Assembly (NCBI GenBank): GCA_964638865.1
Contig: CAZXBG010000088.1
Span: 1 to 17,540, forward strand
Direction of reading: 5' to 3'
From: UBA7236 sp964638865
GTDB taxonomy: Bacteria > Bacteroidota > Bacteroidia > Chitinophagales > BACL12
Length of the DNA stretch: 17,540 nucleotides
The notes under the pieces were generated by a model. The model had not been told where the DNA came from. It worked only from the letters and a program-made list of their open reading frames with translations, and made no database searches. Each line of letters opens with the position of its first letter. The stretch's first letter is position 1. Positions 1 to 6,964 of the stretch are shown here, one piece after another. The translations under genes were made by a program, and so were the position numbers.

Positions 1-93
1 GAATGTGATCTATGAAATTAGGTCGTATTGAGCTAGAAGTCATCTTTTAATTAAAATAAGTGTGTTTTTCGATTTAGCAATTTAATTTAGTCT

Positions 94-216
94 ATGGAAG
101 GAATTAAAGAATGTTTTTTAAAAATCGCAGCAACTAATAACTTTGATACTGCGTTGAGCATAATATTTATAATTGCTTTGTATTTTCTTTTAAAATTAAT
201 AAGGGATCCATCATAG
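94..216 (+). CDS. possible 40-residue single-span membrane protein
   Basis: A short frame runs from ATG at 94 to TAG at 214. The predicted peptide has a polar N-terminal third, then a hydrophobic stretch (about residues 22-35, rich in I, L, F, A) followed by K and R, as in a small single-span membrane protein with a cytoplasmic positive end. There is no convincing Shine-Dalgarno sequence, which is normal in Bacteroidota. It sits in an eroded accessory region left of an insertion sequence. I do not recognise a family, and it may be a chance frame in AT-rich DNA. Confidence 0.22.
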   Translation: MEGIKECFLKIAATNNFDTALSIIFIIALYFLLKLIRDPS

Positions 217-260
217 AAATTAAACAGATAAAAAAAACGACCAGTCATTAAAAATTATAT

Positions 261-389
261 CTAATAAAAGTAAATATTCGCCGATCCACTTCTTTCAAGA
301 TTAAATACCTTTTCCGCTTTTCCTATATAATTAAAGTTAAATTTTTTTTCATAGTAAGCAAGTGGTGAACTGCACTTCAAAATTATCAA
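261..389 (-). pseudogene. short remnant frame left of the IS (no ATG)
   Basis: On the minus strand a 42-codon frame is open from TTG at 389 to TAG at 261, after an in-frame TAA at 399-401. The translation has protein-like composition (it contains the string NYIGKAEKVFNLERSGSANI) but no ATG. It overlaps, in a different frame, the stop of the IS-split reading frame described at 386-1908, so it could be a frameshifted continuation of that gene. The rest of 217-469 is AT-rich and I see no other gene in it. Treat this as possible degraded coding sequence only. Confidence 0.2.
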
Positions 390-464
390 ATAATTTCCTT
401 AACTGTAGATTTCCAATTTTGTGGTAGCAGCTCGCTGATTTGTGATAGTTTGATATCGTTTATT

Positions 465-469
465 TTAAA
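465..469. repeat. target-site duplication, left copy (TTAAA)
   Basis: TTAAA lies immediately outside the left terminal inverted repeat and is repeated exactly at 1874-1878, just outside the right one. Confidence 0.75.
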
Positions 470-517
470 CCCAGATTACGCAATAGAAATTAAATGCATT
501 AATTTGCGGTCAAAATC

Positions 518-534
518 CTAATGCGTAGCATTAG
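518..534. promoter_or_regulatory. hairpin inside the IS, upstream of the transposase
   Basis: CTAATGC (518-524), a 3-nt loop GTA, and GCATTAG (528-534) form a perfect 7-bp hairpin followed by an A-run, 13 nt before the transposase start. Its left arm plus loop, CTAATGCGTA, is also found in the right terminal repeat (1857-1866), so it may be a subterminal transposase-binding site. In RNA it could also limit translation of transcripts entering from outside the element, a known strategy of insertion sequences. Function is inferred. Confidence 0.45.
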
Positions 535-547
535 AAAAAATTAGCGT

Positions 548-1867
548 ATGGTATTTGATATAAGCTATACCAGTAAAGAGATTACACCATGGGGTGGAAT
601 GGTTTTTTTGAAGCAAATGCTGCAAAAAATCGACTTCAGGTCGTTTATTGAATCTAATACCGATTTGCCCGAATCAAAATCAAACAGAGGGTATAAAACA
701 GCAACTATAATCGAAAGTTTTATAACCAGCATTTGGTGCGGAGCCAATAGGTTTATGCATACTGAGGTTACCCGTCATGATTCTGCATTAGGGAGGATTT
801 TTGATTGGAAAGAAACGCCTGCACAAGACACTTACAAACGGTTTTTTTCAAAATTCAATCAAGCAACAAACCAAAAAGTAAGTGACTGTTACTATTCCTG
901 GATATTCGATAATTTCAAATTTGACAATTTCACTTTAGACATCGATTCAACGGAAATGACCCGCTATGGCGAGCAAGCAGGGGCTAAAAAAGGCTATAAT
1001 CCGGCCAAAAGAGGTCATCCTTCGCACCATCCATTAATAGCCTTTATTGCAGATGTAAAGCTTGTTGCAAACATGTGGCTGCGCAGCGGCAATACGTCTT
1101 CTGCCAATAATTTTTTATCTTTTTTAGACGATACATTATCAAAACTAAAAAACAAAACAGTAAGCTTAATCCGTTTAGATAGTGGCTTTTTCAACGCCGA
1201 TACTTTAGAATATTTAGAAACAAAACCAATGGATTACATCATTGCTGTTAAGTTTACGCATCCTATACAAAGATTAATTCATGATAGAAAAAACTGGGTT
1301 GTATTAGACACAGGGATTGAAATTTGTGAGCAAATGTATCAAAGTCAATCATGGGAAATACCAAGAAGGATAGTCATTGTAAGACAACGATTAAAAGACA
1401 GACCTCAAGCTCCCGGTAAACAATTAAATCTATTTGCAGAAGAAGAAATTTACAACAACTATCGCTACTCAGCCTACGTAACAAATATGAAATTAGCTCC
1501 TGCTGAAATATGGAGACTATACAGAGGCAGGGCCGAAGCAGAGAACAGAATTAAAGAATTGAAATATGATTTTGGCTTTGACAGTTTTAATCTCAAAGAT
1601 TTTTATGCTACCGAAGCCGCTTTGACATGCGCTATGTTAGCGTATAACTTAATGGCCTTATTCAGAACATTTGTGCTGCAGGAAAAGACACAAAAAACAT
1701 TATCTACGCTACGATATAGAACATTTACAATCGGTGCATACTTTGAAAAAATCAATAACAAACTGGTGTTAAAAATAGCACTCAACAGAAAGCGAAGAGC
1801 TTGGTTTTCTGGTTTATGGAACCATGGAAAAGTGTTTGAATATCCATTCGTTTTTTCTAATGCGTAA
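548..1867 (+). CDS. IS1380-like DDE transposase
   Basis: This 439-residue protein catalyses cut-and-paste transposition of the surrounding element. The first catalytic Asp lies in DIDSTEMTRYG (about residues 131-141), followed by the family-typical region GYNPAKRGHPSHHPL. A second Asp lies in IRLDSGFF (about residues 207-214). The third residue is in YRGRAEAENRIKELK (about 328-342), which fits the Y-(2)-R-(3)-E-(6)-K signature of the IS4/IS1380 superfamily. Length is near the family norm and no frameshift or internal stop is seen, so the enzyme is probably active. The ATG start follows a hairpin at 518-534, and the TAA stop lies within the right inverted repeat. It is the only gene in the element. 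Confidence 0.93.
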   Translation: MVFDISYTSKEITPWGGMVFLKQMLQKIDFRSFIESNTDLPESKSNRGYKTATIIESFITSIWCGANRFMHTEVTRHDSALGRIFDWKETPAQDTYKRFFSKFNQATNQKVSDCYYSWIFDNFKFDNFTLDIDSTEMTRYGEQAGAKKGYNPAKRGHPSHHPLIAFIADVKLVANMWLRSGNTSSANNFLSFLDDTLSKLKNKTVSLIRLDSGFFNADTLEYLETKPMDYIIAVKFTHPIQRLIHDRKNWVVLDTGIEICEQMYQSQSWEIPRRIVIVRQRLKDRPQAPGKQLNLFAEEEIYNNYRYSAYVTNMKLAPAEIWRLYRGRAEAENRIKELKYDFGFDSFNLKDFYATEAALTCAMLAYNLMALFRTFVLQEKTQKTLSTLRYRTFTIGAYFEKINNKLVLKIALNRKRRAWFSGLWNHGKVFEYPFVFSNA

Positions 1868-1873
1868 TCTGGG

Positions 1874-1878
1874 TTAAA
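1874..1878. repeat. target-site duplication, right copy (TTAAA)
   Basis: Exact copy of 465-469, abutting the right terminal inverted repeat of the insertion sequence. Confidence 0.75.
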
Positions 1879-2089
1879 TGCAGTTTCCTGATAAGTTTCC
1901 GGATGCACTGCTTTAAAATTTTCGGAACAGGATCGCTATGGTAACACCACCTTGAGTAGTTGTTTTGCCATCACTAGAAAAATTCATATAGCTGCTATAT
2001 TTTCTGGCTTACCGGTTCGTCTGGCAGAGGATGGAATATCATTCAACGCGGTCAAGTTGGTTCTGCTTGAGCGGAATTTCCAGTTTATT

Positions 2090-2518
2090 TCATTTCGAAA
2101 TTTTAAATTTTTTTGTTATATAATTATCTAAATTTAGTATAATACTGCAAGATAAAAAAGTTAAAATCAATCCGATTAAAAATAACATTACACCAATTAT
2201 ATATGAAATAAACGTAAACTTTCCCAATAATACTACTCCAAAAATTGGGACAGTCCTAGTTGTTACTTTCTCACCCAAAGTAAGTTGCTTAGTGGTTGGA
2301 GGAGACCTGTATTCGACAACTCTACTATCAATTAATATATTATAGGTATACAGGTATTTATTATCTTTTCTCTCAATTTCCTTAACTGTCACTTGTTTAT
2401 AATCACCCATACATAAATAAGTAGTTTCATACAAAAGATATTCCCCATATTTATAATTTATAGCAATAAAACCCAGTATTAAAATGAAATATCCAAACTT
2501 ATCACAAAGTTTATTCAT
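2090..2518 (-). CDS. small membrane protein, candidate immunity protein (second pair)
   Basis: A 142-residue protein with one N-terminal hydrophobic segment (about residues 9-22) and a long C-terminal one (about 103-128). Between them is a roughly 75-residue polar, beta-like segment containing YNILIDSRVVEYRS and LTLGEKVTT, which recalls the extracytoplasmic part of DUF3592-type proteins (weak, from memory). It starts 11 nt after the stop of the toxin-tip-like fragment at 2530-2943 on the same strand, so the two were probably co-transcribed. Immunity proteins of polymorphic toxins are often small, family-poor and encoded just after the toxin, and two-helix membrane proteins are common among them. 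That role is inferred from position only. No terminator is obvious downstream. Confidence 0.55.
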   Translation of the reverse strand: MNKLCDKFGYFILILGFIAINYKYGEYLLYETTYLCMGDYKQVTVKEIERKDNKYLYTYNILIDSRVVEYRSPPTTKQLTLGEKVTTRTVPIFGVVLLGKFTFISYIIGVMLFLIGLILTFLSCSIILNLDNYITKKFKISK

Positions 2519-2529
2519 ATTATTATCAC

Positions 2530-2943
2530 TTATTTTATTACTTCCTTTGCAACCTCCACAGCAGATAGTGTTACCAAAATTTCCCCGGTTGATTGAGCTG
2601 GCTTTTCTACTATATACTGAATAAAGTTGATTTCACTTACCTTTAAATCCATCCAATCCTGACTGACTTTTTCGAGTTTTCGTTCTAATTGTTTTTTCCC
2701 AATTTTCGCTCCTGTTTCTCGTTCTAAATTCTTTTTCAGATGTTTAGTTTGAAAATCAATAAATGTTTTTAATTCTTTATCTGTAAAGTCTTTGAGCATT
2801 TTGTCGCCTACTTTACGCATAAATTTTTCAGTTACTTTACCCGCTGCAGCAGCAGCAAAACTTCCAAATAAACTGCCAACCCCAGCAGCTATAAAACTTT
2901 CATTACTCCAATCAATAGAAAGACTATTTAAATGACAATTAAT
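2530..2943 (-). pseudogene. truncated polymorphic-toxin C-terminal fragment
   Basis: The frame is open from just after a TGA at 2944-2946 to the stop at 2530, giving 137 residues. The first in-frame ATG is only at 2820 (96 residues), yet the 41 codons before it look coding: they include a Gly/Ala-rich hydrophobic stretch, AAGVGSLFGSFAAAAAG, of the kind found before toxin domains in RHS and other polymorphic toxins. The C-terminal part is strongly charged and helical (KHLKKNLERETGAKIGKKQL). I see no known nuclease motif. The most likely reading is the tip of an RHS-like toxin that lost its delivery part, left as an orphan cassette with the membrane protein at 2090-2518. Alternatively, translation from 2820 gives a small helical protein of unknown function. 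Confidence 0.5.
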
Positions 2944-3030
2944 TCATCTTTATTAAAAAATAGAAAGTTGAATTAGTTATATTGACGAACAAATGTATTT
3001 AAGCGACCATTCTGGTAAGTATGTTTTATT

Positions 3031-3477
3031 TTACTTAATCCCCCAAAGCACTAATAAACTGTCCGCCTCAACTCTATTCAACTTAATCCCTTCAGGGTGA
3101 CTTTTATCACTTAAATTGCATTGCCAGCTATTATCATAAAAGCGGTAGGTTATGTATAATTCATCAACAAAATTTCCATCTAAATTTCTATGCATTCCAA
3201 AGCCTATAAATCTATTCTCCTCATATTTAATATTCAACAATGTATCCAACACGACCTTTTTATGTGAATAATAAGGAAATCCATTGTTCTCTTTTTTAAT
3301 TGGTTCCCATACAATCAGGCGAGAATTACTTACAGATATTTTCCAATCTTCAGGCAAAATTGGCAGTCCTACTTCTTTTCGAGCCTCATTGAATCTAATA
3401 CCATAAGACGAGTTTAATGTGCTTACTGACTTGCAATTTGCAAGGAACGCAAATATTAAAATATAATAGAATTTCAT
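3031..3477 (-). CDS. small lipoprotein, candidate immunity protein for the RHS tip
   Basis: A 148-residue predicted lipoprotein. The N-terminus has a short hydrophobic signal and a lipobox-like LANC with the Cys at residue 15; Asn at -1 is not optimal, so lipidation is probable rather than certain. The mature part is mixed alpha/beta, Trp- and Tyr-rich (WKISVSNSRLIVWEP, YITYRFYDNSWQC), with no recognised family. Its ATG lies one nucleotide after the stop codon of the RHS tip gene at 3479-4462, so the two are almost certainly translationally coupled. In polymorphic-toxin loci the gene directly after the toxin normally encodes its immunity protein. A lipoprotein would act in the periplasm, hinting that the toxin acts there too. 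Function is inferred from position. Confidence 0.6.
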   Translation of the reverse strand: MKFYYILIFAFLANCKSVSTLNSSYGIRFNEARKEVGLPILPEDWKISVSNSRLIVWEPIKKENNGFPYYSHKKVVLDTLLNIKYEENRFIGFGMHRNLDGNFVDELYITYRFYDNSWQCNLSDKSHPEGIKLNRVEADSLLVLWGIK

Positions 3478-3478
3478 A

Positions 3479-4462
3479 TTATTTTGTTATTGTAATAATT
3501 TCTTCCCAAGTCCAATTTTGCTTAATGTTCCCCCCGAGTTTTATTCCTTCCCCTCTTTCTTTATTATCAATTACACTGTCATGTTCTCCACTCTTATCAT
3601 TATCTTTTCTAAGTCTTGTTGCGCTTTCCCACGAAGAAGTATTGTTTACAACGAATCTAATAGTATATGAATCACCAGTGTATGCAACAATAGACATTTC
3701 AACTTTATGCCAACCTAGAAACGATGTAGCAATATTATTATCCTTCATTCCTTCATCAAATTCCTTTTGGTCATATTCCCATTTATAACCTTCTAATACT
3801 TTTTTTCCAGCTTTAATTTGCGCAATTGCACTTGCTCTTGCTTCTATAATACTTTTTTGTGTTTGAAGACTTTTAGTCGTAAAAGCATCCTTCCCAAAAC
3901 TTATAGTATTGTTTTCAAATTCCCCTAATTCATATAACCAAATTCCAGTTAAATGAAACCAAGTCAAATCATTGTGGTTTGGGTCTTTTGGAATACTTGC
4001 TTTAATATTTGCTTTGGTCGGTCTTAAAGATTTATTTATTATAGTAACCGCAAAGGGGAACATCTTAAGATGGAATTGAGCAGCTATGTGTTGCTTTCGA
4101 GCAAAATCAGCCAATTCTGTAATTCTTGAAGCTCTGTAATCTTTATTAGGTCCATCAGGCCCCCCTTTCCCATTGATGTCAATAATAGAAATGGGAGAAT
4201 TACTATAATATGCATATTCACTTTGCCAAGGGTATTCACCTGACCTTGGGTCGGTACTTAGAAATCTAGCCAACTGTGAATTATATATCCTCGCTCCAAA
4301 ATCCAAAGCATTATCATTTCCAGCAATTTCATCATCGCTCTCTTTTCCATTAAACCCATACCTATACTCACTCCCAATAATCCATCTCCTCCCCACCATC
4401 ATCATCCCAAACGAACTGTAATCCAATTGGCTCGTATCATCAGGTGTATATATCTCTCCCAC
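3479..4462 (-). CDS. orphan RHS core with C-terminal toxin-like domain (N-terminally truncated)
   Basis: The 327-residue product starts at GTG 4462; an in-frame TAA lies just upstream. Residues about 15-100 match the RHS repeat-associated core: YSSFGMMMVGR, YRYGFNGKESDDE, NALDFGARIYNSQLARFLSTD and YYSNSPISIIDINGKGG. Full RHS proteins have a thousand or more residues of repeats before this point, and none are encoded here, so the gene is a displaced tip. Residues about 101-327 form the variable C-terminal domain, with LTWFHLTGIWLYELGEFENN, a charged helix, and a Trp-rich end (ESATRLRKD, IKLGGNIKQNWTWEE). I see no HNH, NUCLEASE or ADP-ribosyltransferase signature, so the activity is unknown. 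The adjacent lipoprotein is a likely immunity protein. The GTG start and lack of a clear promoter leave expression uncertain. Confidence 0.75.
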   Translation of the reverse strand: MGEIYTPDDTSQLDYSSFGMMMVGRRWIIGSEYRYGFNGKESDDEIAGNDNALDFGARIYNSQLARFLSTDPRSGEYPWQSEYAYYSNSPISIIDINGKGGPDGPNKDYRASRITELADFARKQHIAAQFHLKMFPFAVTIINKSLRPTKANIKASIPKDPNHNDLTWFHLTGIWLYELGEFENNTISFGKDAFTTKSLQTQKSIIEARASAIAQIKAGKKVLEGYKWEYDQKEFDEGMKDNNIATSFLGWHKVEMSIVAYTGDSYTIRFVVNNTSSWESATRLRKDNDKSGEHDSVIDNKERGEGIKLGGNIKQNWTWEEIITITK

Positions 4463-4588
4463 GTTTTAAAACTAACCCAAAAATTGCATTTTTAACATAT
4501 TTCAGCGTATTTTAAATTACAGTAGCTATTCTTTTTTCTTCTACCAAAAATCAACAGAATGGGCTGAACTCTCTAACTAAATCTATAT

Positions 4589-5029
4589 TTAATTCTCTCT
4601 ATTCTCCCAATCCATTTTCTCCATCTCAAATTTAATTTCCCCCTTTCCATAATTTCCAACTTCGTTCCATCCTGCTTTTCGGTAAAATTTTTCGGCGCGG
4701 GTATTCGGGGAAGTGCTTAACCAAACTGTTTTATCCGTTTTTGAAAAATACCAGTTTAACATGGTTTTGTGCAATTGTTTTCCAATACCCATTTTTTCAT
4801 AATCAGGCATAATAAATAATGCCCAGATATTATTTTCCCGCAGATCGGCAATTGCAAATCCCACCACCGTATTGTCTGTTTCGTAAATCCAACCTTTACC
4901 TCGTTTTGTAATAAATTCTTCACAATCAGCATCGGTTACCAAAGCCGGATCCGACAAAATATTCTCCTTTACAGAATGGCGGATGATTTGAATTTGAGGG
5001 ATATCAAAAATTGTTGCTTCTTTAATCAT
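4589..5029 (-). CDS. GNAT-family N-acetyltransferase
   Basis: This 146-residue protein matches the usual size of a single-domain GNAT enzyme, which transfers an acyl group from acyl-CoA to an amine. Motif A is clear: ALFIMPDYEKMGIGKQLHK (about residues 70-88) combines the beta-4 strand with the Q/RxxGxG/A-type CoA pyrophosphate loop. The later stretch TSPNTRAEKFYRKAGW is the typical motif B with the Asn and FYxxxGW. The N-terminus (IPQIQIIRHSVKENILSDP) resembles a widespread GNAT subgroup of unknown substrate. It is a single minus-strand gene; a -7-like box (5037-5044) lies 7 nt before its ATG. The substrate cannot be told from sequence. Confidence 0.88.
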   Translation of the reverse strand: MIKEATIFDIPQIQIIRHSVKENILSDPALVTDADCEEFITKRGKGWIYETDNTVVGFAIADLRENNIWALFIMPDYEKMGIGKQLHKTMLNWYFSKTDKTVWLSTSPNTRAEKFYRKAGWNEVGNYGKGEIKFEMEKMDWENREN

Positions 5030-5036
5030 TCGGCTT

Positions 5037-5044
5037 TAAAGTTA
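5037..5044 (-). promoter_or_regulatory. Bacteroidota -7-like box for the GNAT gene
   Basis: The minus strand reads TAACTTTA, 7 of 8 positions of TAnnTTTG, ending 7 nt before the ATG at 5029. A transcript from it would be almost leaderless. Confidence 0.4.
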
Positions 5045-5087
5045 AAAAATAATTATTAAAATCAGTGAATGCATTAAACACCTCATG

Positions 5088-5128
5088 AAAAAAATATCCC
5101 CATCAAAAATGCATTCTGATGAGGATAT
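5088..5128 (-). terminator. intrinsic terminator of the 5153-6727 gene
   Basis: The arms ATATCCCCATCA (5094-5105) and TGATGAGGATAT (5117-5128) pair at 11 of 12 positions around an 11-nt loop. On the minus strand the stem is followed directly by a run of seven T (5094-5088). It lies about 25 nt after the stop codon of the minus-strand gene. Confidence 0.8.
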
Positions 5129-5152
5129 ATTATTAAAGAATAATTAAAAAAA

Positions 5153-6727
5153 TTACAAATCCAATTTGCCGTATTGTAAGTTTTTACCTTTTTCTGCTGA
5201 AATGGTAAATCCTATTCCGGGAACCGGAAATGAGCTACTTGTTTCCAAAATTACATCAAGATCCTTCCCACGAAATAATTGAGTTTTTTCCCATTTGCCA
5301 TCTTCACCTACAATAGCAATTGTTGCAAGGGCCTTGTTTTTATTTGTCATTGCCTTTACCTCTTTTAATGTTCTTGCATCGCTATTGTCTTTATGATCGT
5401 TGTACATCACATAAATATTGCCATCCTTTTCCATACTTAAAAAACTATTATATTTATATGCGCTTCTTATCATAGCACCGGTAAAGAAGTGAAAACTAAT
5501 TGGGCCTATCCCGATAATTGGAGTACTGATAGAGCTGACTTGTACTTTTGGTATTGTAGATATCCATGTTATTTCCTGATTTGCATCAAAACGATATAAT
5601 ATTAAGTGATTAAAATAATAGGTTCTTGTCATCAAATTTCCATTATCGGTTTGTGACATAAATCGCTGTTCTGCAATTACATAACCGCTGCCATCAGGAT
5701 TAACATTTATTTCACGCATTTTATATGCATTTAATTCATCAGCATCAAAAAATGAAGCTAAATTACCTGTGCGAACAATAGAAGTTTTTGTATAGATATC
5801 CATTGGTTTTAAATGTAAATCCAGACTACCTAAATCAACCGGATCTGCAATTGCAATAAAGGATCCCTCAATACCTTCGTTTTTACCTTTTGCCGTAAGA
5901 TCATTATAGAAACCGGCTATTAAAAATTTTTCATTATCCACGAAACGAATACTGGCATTTGAAATAAACTTTCCCTCTAGGTCTAAAACTTTTTCAAGAT
6001 ATTTTTCGTTTTTACTCCTAAAAGAAAACATACTCGTAGAATATCTTTCCAGATTTTTACCTTCAATTCCTTCAATTGTAGCCAACAACATTACGCTACC
6101 ATTTTTTTGAACTGCATATGACAATGGATTAAAACTGGAGTGCGCATACGGAAGGGTTGCCATGGTGGTCCATTCTGTTTCAAAAGTGCTCGTATTTACT
6201 ACGGTAATTGATATTTGTACATCCTCATCTTTTCTCATATCCAAGTGTTCCACAATTAATAGTTTGCTGCTATCTGAAGAAAAGAAATAGGATACGTCAT
6301 TTTTTTGTGAACTTTTTTCTACTTTGATTCCGGCTACTTTTTTAAGTTTGGTGCCTTCGGGTTTTCCTTTTAGGGAGAAGGTAGTTGCTCTCACATAAGT
6401 GGTTTTTTCACCGTTTTCAAAATCGGAGTACAAAAGATGAATTTTATTGTTCTTCATAAAGACGATATCCGCTTCGAATTTCTTAGACCCTGATATGAGT
6501 TCAGTGGATGACTCGAGGTTCATTTTATCATCAATATTGAGAAGGTAACCATTGTTTCCATCAATTTGTACCACATAATAGTGACCGGCATTCCATCCCA
6601 ATGGAATATACGATGTGGTGCTACCGCCGTCTTTGGTTTGAAGACCCCACTGTACCTCCATGTCCTGGGCATTGAGGAGTGATAGGGAAGTCAGCATTGT
6701 AAGGAGTAATAATTGTCTGATTTTCAT
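5153..6727 (-). CDS. secreted protein of unknown function, possible beta-propeller
   Basis: A 524-residue protein with a clear Sec signal peptide (MKIRQLLLLTMLTSLSLLNA, cleavage before Q21). The mature part consists of many short beta-like blocks with recurring patterns such as YYVVQIDGNNGYLLNI, IHLLYSDFENGE, NIYVMYNDHKDN and WISTIPK, as in beta-propeller or repeated-strand proteins. No catalytic motif or known family is recognised, and there is no T9SS sorting domain at the C-terminus (it ends ...LQYGKLDL), so it is probably periplasmic or retained in the outer envelope. It forms its own transcription unit: a TATATTTG box at 6760-6767 upstream and an intrinsic terminator at 5088-5128. It is divergent from the metalloprotease gene starting at 6965. 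Confidence 0.8.
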   Translation of the reverse strand: MKIRQLLLLTMLTSLSLLNAQDMEVQWGLQTKDGGSTTSYIPLGWNAGHYYVVQIDGNNGYLLNIDDKMNLESSTELISGSKKFEADIVFMKNNKIHLLYSDFENGEKTTYVRATTFSLKGKPEGTKLKKVAGIKVEKSSQKNDVSYFFSSDSSKLLIVEHLDMRKDEDVQISITVVNTSTFETEWTTMATLPYAHSSFNPLSYAVQKNGSVMLLATIEGIEGKNLERYSTSMFSFRSKNEKYLEKVLDLEGKFISNASIRFVDNEKFLIAGFYNDLTAKGKNEGIEGSFIAIADPVDLGSLDLHLKPMDIYTKTSIVRTGNLASFFDADELNAYKMREINVNPDGSGYVIAEQRFMSQTDNGNLMTRTYYFNHLILYRFDANQEITWISTIPKVQVSSISTPIIGIGPISFHFFTGAMIRSAYKYNSFLSMEKDGNIYVMYNDHKDNSDARTLKEVKAMTNKNKALATIAIVGEDGKWEKTQLFRGKDLDVILETSSSFPVPGIGFTISAEKGKNLQYGKLDL

Positions 6728-6759
6728 GTTTTTTTATTTTTAAATGATTAAAGTATGCA

Positions 6760-6767
6760 CAAATATA
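6760..6767 (-). promoter_or_regulatory. -7 promoter box of the 5153-6727 gene
   Basis: The minus strand reads TATATTTG, a perfect TAnnTTTG, 32 nt before the ATG at 6727. No clear -33 TTG element is seen. Confidence 0.55.
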
Positions 6768-6937
6768 GCAGTATTTATATAGCAGGGGCAATCTTCCATA
6801 ATTTGCGGAGTTTACCATAGAGGTTGTTCTGCAGCGGGGTCATCCGGCTAATTTTCTTTTTTACTTTAGGCCAATTTGTCCGCAATTTTAACTAATAACA
6901 ATTTATCGTGTTCCTTTATCAATTCTCAAAATCCTAT

Positions 6938-6945
6938 TATCTTTG
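6938..6945 (+). promoter_or_regulatory. -7 promoter box of the metalloprotease gene
   Basis: TATCTTTG fits TAnnTTTG exactly, 19 nt before the ATG at 6965. It lies in the 237-bp divergent intergenic region shared with the secreted-protein gene; the rest of that region shows nothing else I can support. Confidence 0.55.
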
Positions 6946-6964
6946 ATTCTCATATCTTTAACCT

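Larger units (their letters stand above)
470..1873 (+). mobile_element. complete IS1380-like insertion sequence, 1404 bp
   Basis: Both ends are visible. The left terminal repeat (470-486, CCCAGATTACGCAATAG) matches the reverse complement of the right one (1857-1873) at 16 of 17 positions. The element is flanked by a direct repeat TTAAA at 465-469 and 1874-1878, read as the target-site duplication. It carries one intact transposase gene on the plus strand whose stop codon lies inside the right inverted repeat. Family knowledge gives IS1380 elements a DDE transposase and short duplications, usually 4 bp; the 5-bp duplication is what the sequence shows and may be 4 bp plus a chance match. The intact gene, ends and duplication suggest recent insertion. 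Confidence 0.9.
386..1908 (-). pseudogene. minus-strand frame split by the IS element
   Basis: Removing the insertion sequence and one copy of its target duplication joins two flanks into one uninterrupted minus-strand frame, from GTG at 1908 through 1879, across the TTAAA site, and on to TGA at 386-388 (38 codons). The left-flank part includes ISELLPQNWK, which from memory resembles the N-terminal region of some other Bacteroidota transposases; this is unverified. An in-frame TAG lies upstream, so the frame was short or already decayed. The stretch 1909-2089 further right shows only broken frames on both strands (one open plus-strand frame without ATG), consistent with a gene graveyard. Confidence 0.35.

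Noticed and set aside
1895..2132. Open plus-strand frame right of the IS
   Set aside because: It has no ATG, no recognisable motif, and runs antisense into the 2090-2518 gene; more likely a chance frame in degraded sequence.
3417..3788. Plus-strand 123-codon frame over the RHS/immunity junction
   Set aside because: It is antisense to the RHS tip and lipoprotein, and its low-complexity S/L/P-rich content is typical of a shadow frame.
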